Shown in pieces: positions 58,360 through 64,000 of a stretch of 64,000 nucleotides of DNA. The DNA lies in contig CM065170.1 of NCBI GenBank assembly GCA_033026295.1, positions 19,850,040 through 19,914,039 of the forward strand, written 5' to 3'. Position numbers and translations under genes: made by a program. Within the stretch, counting starts at the first letter, position 1; each line of letters begins with the position of its first letter. This stretch comes from Channa striata. Its lineage: Eukaryota; Chordata; Actinopteri; Anabantiformes; Channidae. Under the pieces are notes generated by a model. It searched no databases and was not told the DNA's origin. It saw only the letters and a list, made by a program, of their open reading frames with translations.

Positions 58360-59310
58360 TTGATTCTATCCAGTCCCCAGCCCCCATCCGGACAGCCCCC
58401 TCTTCACACTGCTCCAATCCAGTCGTCTCCTCCCAGCTGCAGCTTTTCACACCTCAGCTCCATGCACACCACTCTGCCCCCCCTCCCACTGTCACAGAGA
58501 GCTCCCAACAACCAACAGCTCCAGACCAGTCACCGCCCCCTCCTCTGCCTCACTGTGGACCAGGTTAGGAGAGAGTTAAGGAAGACCAAGGCTACAGCCC
58601 TGACCACATTAGCTCCAGGCTCTTCAGGGAGTGTACAGACCAGCTCTGTGAGGTTGTTCTGTCACTATTCAACCTGAGCCTTAGACTGGTGAAAGTACCA
58701 GTGCTTTGGCGGACATCCTGTCTGGTTCCGGTTCTGAAAGTATCACATCCCAGGAGCTGAACCACTACAGACCCGTCGCCTTAAGCTCCCACTGTGTGTC
58801 AGATGTGTTCGTCCGCAGCACGGGGGCACCTCAAGGGACTGTACTCTCCCCTTTTCTTTTCACACTCTACACATCAGACTTCAGGTACAACTCCCACCTC
58901 TGTCACCTGCAAAAATTCTCGGACGACACAGCCATTGTTGGCTGTGTACTGGGTGAGAATGAGCAGGAAAACAGGGGGGTCATCTCGGACTTTGTGGACT
59001 GGTGTGAGAACAATTATTTGTTCCTGAACACCAGTAAGGCAAAGAAGTTAACATCCAGTGCTGACTTGACTTGTGGACAGATGGAACCACCTAAACAAAA
59101 ACTGGACCACCACCCCTGTACAGAAAAGGCCAGAGTCGCCTCCACCTGCTTAACATCCAGTGCTCAGACCTCTATGGGGTTGAGAAAAGAGCTGGCTCTG
59201 TCCTAGGCTGCACATTGTGGACACCTTTAAATACCTGGGTGTCCACACAAATACAACAAATTAGATTCAAAAACTGGACTGGACAAACAACACAGAGAGT
59301 CCACAAGGCT
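58360..59310 (+). pseudogene. Rex1-like LINE with internal RT deletion
   Basis: The first frame contains LTVDQVRRELRKTKA, the start of the RT fingers; after a frame break, CLVPV and HYRPVAL follow. The frame then jumps straight to CVSDVFVRSTGAPQGTVLSP, motif B. The roughly 120 residues that normally lie between, including the motif A aspartate (FxFSSAFNT type), are missing. Motif C is FSDDTAIVG, with both aspartates. The end reads KYLGVH and, past a stop, KLDWTNNT near 59270. Rex1/Babar is the best match from memory; a related CR1/L2-group clade is possible. The element cannot be active. Confidence 0.7.
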
Positions 59311-59329
59311 CTGTGTTACAGAAAACTCA

Positions 59330-60215
59330 GATAAAAAACTGAAATTGATTGTGATTGGGATAAAACTGAAGTTATTGTGATTGGGCCTAAACATTTCAGT
59401 AACCTGTTTTCCAACCATATCATTACTTTAGATGACATAACTCTGGCCACCAGTAATACTGCAAGGAATCTGGGAGTCATTTTTGATCTCACACATAAAA
59501 CAAATCTCTAGAACAACCTTCTTCCACCTAAGGAACATTGCCAAAATTAGGAGCATCCTTTCTCAAAGCGATGCTGAAAAACTGGTCCATGCATTTGTTA
59601 CTTCTAGACTGGACTACTGTAATTCTCTACTTTCAGGCTGCCCCAATAACTCTCCATAAAACTTTCAATTAATCCAAAATGCTGCAGCAAGATTACTGAC
59701 TGGGATTGGTAAGAGAGATCATATTTCACCTTCATTAGCTTCTCTCCATGGCTTCCCATTAAATGTAGAATAGAATTTAAAACCCTTCTTCTTACCTATA
59801 AAGCTCTAAACGGTCAAGCTCCATCATACCTAAAAGATCTCCTAGTACCAGATCATCCTACTAGACCACTTGGGTCTCAGAATGCAGGCCTACTTGTGGT
59901 TCCCTGAATGGGAGGCAGAGCCTTTAGCTATCAAGCTCCTCTCCTGTGAAAACAGCTCGCAGCCCAGATTAAGATTCGGGAAGAAGACACCCTCTCTACT
60001 TTAAGACTAACTTCTGGGGGACCAACAAGTGATGGACGGAGACACTTTCCTCCTTTCAGCCCACATCTATAATGTCACCACTGTATGACATTAACTCTGT
60101 GTCTTCTTTCTCCCATAGTCGTCTTTCTCCCTCTCTGTCCCTGTCTTCAGGTGTCCCCGGCTTTGGAGCTGTGTGTCTTCCAGTGCGCAGCTACTGGTCC
60201 TACAAACCATGTTTT
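59330..60215 (+). pseudogene. L2-type LINE RT C-terminus and 3' end
   Basis: Starts in KTEVIVIGPK (59345), with DITLATSNTARNLGVIFD (59440-59490). A frame change is followed by RTTFFHLRNIAKIRSILSQS, DAEKLVHAFVTSRLDYCNSL, a LIQNAAARLLTGI segment and SYLKDLLVPDHPTRPLGS (to about 59880). These are the thumb and C-terminal landmarks of L2-type LINEs. The 3' UTR follows with a deletion and ends at 'gcgcagctactggtcctaca' near 60200. Stops and indels are frequent, and there is no palm. It abuts the Rex1-like fragment with at most about 20 bases between them. Confidence 0.8.
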
Positions 60216-60654
60216 CTTGTTGCTTTTGCTCAGAATGTATTTTAATTATGCTCTATGGTGGGCACGTTGAGTAGCAGTCTTTTTTTTTTTATATGAATTT
60301 AATCAATGCCTCAGGGAAAAGCTGCTAAAGTCATAAATTGTAGATGTTTCTCTGCACATTTTCAGTCATCACCAGTGTAGCCAACTGGTCTGTGAAGTCA
60401 CAAAGTGAAGTCAAACAGGAATCACCAGTGTGTAGTCAGCTGATTGTAGGACGATTATATCTGGAATATCCAGTCTCTGATCTGCTGAAATGTTATTGTA
60501 ATTGTGTTATTTGCTTCCAGATAAAATGAACATTTGTTGCTCTGTTCTTTCATCTCTCCACTTTCTACTAAACACACTTAAACCCCAACACTGATACTAA
60601 ATTAACAGTTACCTTCTTCAGTATTTTGTCAAAACATGCATGTTAGGTTTATGG
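60216..60654. other. AT-rich unique DNA, no gene seen
   Basis: A run of ten T lies at 60281-60290. No coding frame is supported. Confidence 0.45.
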
Positions 60655-60815
60655 TGACTGTAATTGTGATTGTGAGCTTGAATGGTTGTCTGTCTGTGTA
60701 TGTCTCTCTGTGTTGGCCCTGAAATAGACGGCAGACCTTTCTTGGGGGGACCCCGCTACCAGCCCCTCCAGGACCTTGCACAGGAGAACTGGTTACAGAT
60801 TACTATAGATTAAAT
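60655..60815 (-). repeat. Family U repeat piece
   Basis: The reverse complement reads 'gtctatttcagggccaacac', 'agagagacatacacagacag', 'acaaccattcaagctcacaa', matching 40000-40050. The upstream head (GC-rich 'ggtccccccaagaaaggtct') is also partly kept. Confidence 0.55.
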
Positions 60816-60959
60816 CATTCCGGCCGGTGTGTCAGCTGGAGTTTTACACATACTGTTTGTATAGAATTGTGAACTCCAACATATTGAAGTCTTTCTTTCC
60901 TGTGAGCACTACCGCAGTCATTGTGCATCGAGGTACAGGGCTCAGCAATATTCAAGATG

Positions 60960-61690
60960 CCAGTTTAGTGTAAGAAACCGACTAACTGGGATCCAAATGC
61001 TGAAGTCACAACGAGACCAGGAATGAGGGCAAACAAGAATTTATTAGAATGAAACAAAACCGAAACAAAATAACATACACAAAAGAAGGCGCTCCTGCAA
61101 ATACAGGATGATAAATAAGAAAATAAACCAGAAAAACAAATCGCTCGCAAAATCTAGGAGGATAAGAAAAGTCTAAACATAAAACGCTCTTAACAAAAGG
61201 TAAGAGGAAAAACCGTCAAACAAAACAAGAGAACAAAAAAAAAATCACTGCACTAAACAGGACCAGTTAAGACAAAACAACTAAACGCTTTTACCGATCT
61301 GCTAACAAGCCAGAAAATACTAACGAGAGGAACTAACAAAACCAAACACTAGGTTTTCGAAGTTACCAAGCAAATTACCGCAACGAACGAAGGCTGGTGG
61401 TCGAGGAATAGACAAAATGGGAGACAGGGTAGGAATGCAGGGAGACACACTAGCAATGGAAGAAAACAAACAAGGGTGCTTTAAAGGTGAGTAGATGATG
61501 ATGATGATTTTCAGGTGTGATGGCTGAGGTCAAACAGAGGAGGGGGAAACAAGACCGGCTGGGAAGACTGAATGAGCCATTGGAGAACCTCAGCAGGCCA
61601 GGAGGGGAACTACAGGGACACACAGAGCACAAGGATGAAAAACAAAAAGGCACACAAGAAAACAAAAACTCATACAAGAAATAAAACACC
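60960..61690 (-). repeat. T-rich (minus) dispersed repeat, possibly family T
   Basis: An A-rich plus strand begins with 'tgggatccaaatgctgaagt' and 'aacaagaatttattagaatg'. This resembles the head phrases at 19400-19460 ('ggacccaaaagcagaagc', 'ggagttttattaac') in the same orientation. The chance minus-strand ORFs here are hydrophobic low-complexity translations and not genes. Confidence 0.35.
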
Positions 61691-63023
61691 TAACTTCTGA
61701 CATTTAGAGGCTGTACATACAAATTTGTGGTCAGCATATTGTACATTGGAGACTGACTTTATTACAGGAAAACAAATACAATTAAAATGGCTGAAGTGAA
61801 CTGACACATTAGCATTTTAATTTCTTCGCTGACTCCTTGAAACAGAGTCAACATTTAGAATTCTACACATGAAGGACGCAGTAATCTGTCAGACACCTGT
61901 ACTGAATGCGGCATCAGTGGTCCTGGCAGTGGCACTTGTGTAATCATAGGGGGTTTAGCGGGAAAATCTTCAGACTGCCATTCGTTAGCTGACTCAGCAG
62001 CCAGTTGGACAGGAAGCTGGCAGATTAGTTAGTAAGCGATGAGGCATCTGAAGAAAAAGTAGCAGAGTGTCTCCTCTGTGATTAAAGACTAGAGCTCCTG
62101 ACATGCATGATAGCCTCGCGACTCCTGTGACCCTGGCCCAGGAGAGATAAAGTGATGGCTCTCCTTCTCCCCGCCGCATTCTCGGCTGCAGCTATAATTT
62201 ACCGGCCCCTGGTGAAACCTTTTAACAACTTCCTTACAGCCTCTGCACCCCATCCTTACTGCATCATTCACGGGGCTGGATTGGTGCACAGGACGCATTA
62301 GAAAGAGAAAAGAAAAACAGGGGAAACAAAAGATTGTAAAGAATTTGCTATTGTTTCAGCTAGAACTGCAACAAGGAAAATACAGATCCACGAGTCCCCT
62401 TAAACAGCCTTAGTGGTGAAATGCTCACAGGGGTGATTTGACAAAACAAGTAAAAGTCAAGAGAATGATTTACTGACATTTGTTGCACTTATACATGGAA
62501 ATTCAAAAGGTTTATGCTAAATCTGCTAAACCCGAGGCTTTACTATGCACATAGTAATAGCTCGTGTATATCTGTCAAGGCATGTCATTAATTCAGATGC
62601 ACTTCAGGAAATTAATTGCGGTGTAAATGTTGATCAACACACATGAGTGTCATCTAAGAAACGACTAGGAGTCAGCCATTCATCATCTGTTCCTGTGCTG
62701 CCCAGGCCACAAGTCTTACCCACGCGTCATTGTACTCTGCAGCTGAGCTGGAGCTGACCTTCCATAGTCTAGTCTACCATTCAACGGAGGTTATGTAGAG
62801 TTTTGACTTGAGGCATCTCATTTAAGTGTTTAGCTTGAAATTAATATGTACTATGAGTTGATTTGACGAGTTTGTGAGATATGCGAAAATGGTTGTTTTA
62901 TCTCGCACAGTTTGGTTCCCCATCTGTTTTTGAGTTTGGGTGGTACATGTATATAAATTACATTGAACATCCTATTGAGTTCCCTATGTCAAAACATCTC
63001 TATACTTTTATAGCTGGAAAATG
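61691..63023. other. Unique DNA, conserved-looking block, no gene seen
   Basis: The part 61860-62290 is GC-balanced and non-repetitive, with an AGATAAAG GATA-type site near 62144 and 'cagctataatttaccggccc' near 62187. It may be conserved noncoding DNA. No coding frame is supported. Confidence 0.4.
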
Positions 63024-63147
63024 CCTCCAGATGACATCACTTGGAGGAATCTGGAGTTTATAAACATGGTCAACCTGCTTTTCAAGACCTCCTCCAGATC
63101 TGAACTCCTGATAATGAAAAACATCTCTGGGTGATGACATCTGGAGG
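63024..63147. repeat. Fold-back sequence with CCTCCAGATGACATCAC ends
   Basis: CCTCCAGATGACATCAC (63024-63040) matches the reverse complement of 63131-63147 in 16 of 17 positions. The 124-bp unit contains two further CTCCAGAT-type motifs. It could be a small fold-back element; similar phrases are common in fish genomes. Confidence 0.55.
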
Positions 63148-63244
63148 AGATGTTCAAGAAGCAGAGAAATATTTTTCTCAGAGGGAGGTTTAAAAGGATT
63201 AATGTACCTTTACAGCCTAAACTAAAACCATAGAGAGCAAGTTG

Positions 63245-63630
63245 AAAAAACCCAACAAATTGGTGAAGTGGAGAGGAAAAACTCCCTTTACCGGAAGAAA
63301 CCTTTAACGTTAATACTTATGTTTTCTGTACACCTGAAGATAGGGAAAGAGAGGGAGAGAGACGACTACGGGACAAAGAAGACACAGAGTTAATGAAGAG
63401 AAGAGGAAGTTCAGAGTTAATGTACCTGAGTGGTGACTGATTATGATGCCGTTCAATGACCATCATCTGTTGTTATTACTACTGTTGATAGCTAAAGGCT
63501 CTGCCTCCCATTCTATTTTTGGTATAAATGGTAAATGAACTGAGATCTTTTATACATTTATCCATTATTGGAAGCCAATGGAGAGAAGCTATGTTGCTTC
63601 CTGTTCAACCATTTTGGATTAATTGGAGGC
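63245..63630 (-). mobile_element. L2-type LINE 3' fragment
   Basis: The reverse complement reads, from 63630 down, CTCCAATTAATCCAAAATGG, AGCTTCTCTCCATTGGCTTC, AATGGGAGGCAGAGCCTTTA and, after a rearranged part, GTTTCTTCCGGTAAAGGGAG then TTTGTTGGGTTTT. These correspond to the C-terminal coding part and 3' UTR of L2, as at 59660-59940 and 39270-39345. Large pieces between are deleted. Confidence 0.65.
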
Positions 63631-64000
63631 TTTTTAGAGAGTTACAAACACTCAATAGTCCAATCTAGATAGGCCAGTGGGTCTAAATACTCGAGATGTT
63701 CCCCACAGCTGGTAGATGTCGTCTGTATGTAGCTGTTGGTCATCTGTAACTGTTCAGTACAATCTATTCTATGATATTTTATAAGAAGACACTTAAATTT
63801 GTAGTCAAAGTCATAAACACGTCACCAGCACAGCTCACCAAGTAACTGCTGTTTGTGCTTACGTTGTCCTCCTACACAGCACTACACCAAGACTTTTTCG
63901 CCTGCCTGCCAAGAACTGTGCTCATCATGCAAGAGCACACACAGCCAAAGAGAATAAACCCCAACTAACAATCAGATCAGGCACACAACCAACTGGCATT
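63631..64000. other. Unassigned DNA, no gene seen
   Basis: No coding frame or repeat is recognised up to the window edge. Confidence 0.4.

Noticed and set aside
1..64000. CRISPR arrays, operons, bacterial promoters or terminators
   Set aside because: No regularly spaced direct repeats, no closely packed genes and no prokaryotic signals. All repeat evidence points to a fish genome.
1..64000. Endogenous retrovirus or LTR element
   Set aside because: No protease, integrase, capsid or envelope-like motifs and no paired long terminal repeats were seen. All RT motifs found are of LINE type.

Overview
This window looks like gene-poor genomic DNA from a ray-finned (teleost) fish. The evidence is its mixture of repeats: two RTE-type LINEs, one R4/Dong (Rex6-like) LINE, Rex1-like and L2-like LINE fragments, several tRNA-derived SINE-type repeats, a Tc1-like transposase relic, a pogo-like DNA element and long microsatellites. 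There is no bacterial-style gene packing. No complete host protein-coding gene can be supported, so the window is probably intergenic or part of a large intron. No sequence that I recognise as viral or toxin-encoding was seen.

Layout. 1-8.6 kb: mostly unique AT-rich DNA with a few repeat fragments. 8.63-11.28 kb: a decayed, 5'-truncated RTE copy on the minus strand. 11.7-12.5 kb: first copy of a dispersed repeat here called family R. 12.5-33 kb: long unique stretches broken by SINE-type repeats, a Rex1-like fragment (15.1 kb), a T-rich dispersed repeat here called family T, two hairpins (25.2-25.3 kb) and a Tc1 relic (26.8-27.2 kb). 33-42 kb: more SINE, mariner-like and L2 fragments, several stretches that look like conserved noncoding DNA, and three weak exon-like open frames. 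42.2-45.3 kb: a nearly complete minus-strand RTE element with a 14-bp target-site duplication. 45.9-48.2 kb: a pogo-like element abutting a second copy of family R. 49.5-51.5 kb: a scrambled R4-type LINE between two (TA)n tracts. 52-64 kb: unique DNA plus an internally deleted Rex1-like LINE lying directly against an L2-like LINE, and more repeats.

The coding potential is all from mobile elements. RTE elements pair an APE-type endonuclease with a reverse transcriptase (RT). The R4-type element pairs an RT with a C-terminal restriction-enzyme-like endonuclease. SINE-type repeats would depend on LINE enzymes supplied from elsewhere. All the ORFs are broken, so none of these copies should be autonomous.

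The most unusual object is the R4-type copy. Its RT pieces (including YMDD) lie between the CRLC zinc motif and the endonuclease active-site region instead of before both, and it contains exact short internal direct repeats, so it looks like a patchwork. I saw no convincing new biological system. The best leads are this patchwork, its (TA)n setting and a few host-like open frames. Identities rest on reading the translations and on recalled family hallmarks; no database search was run.
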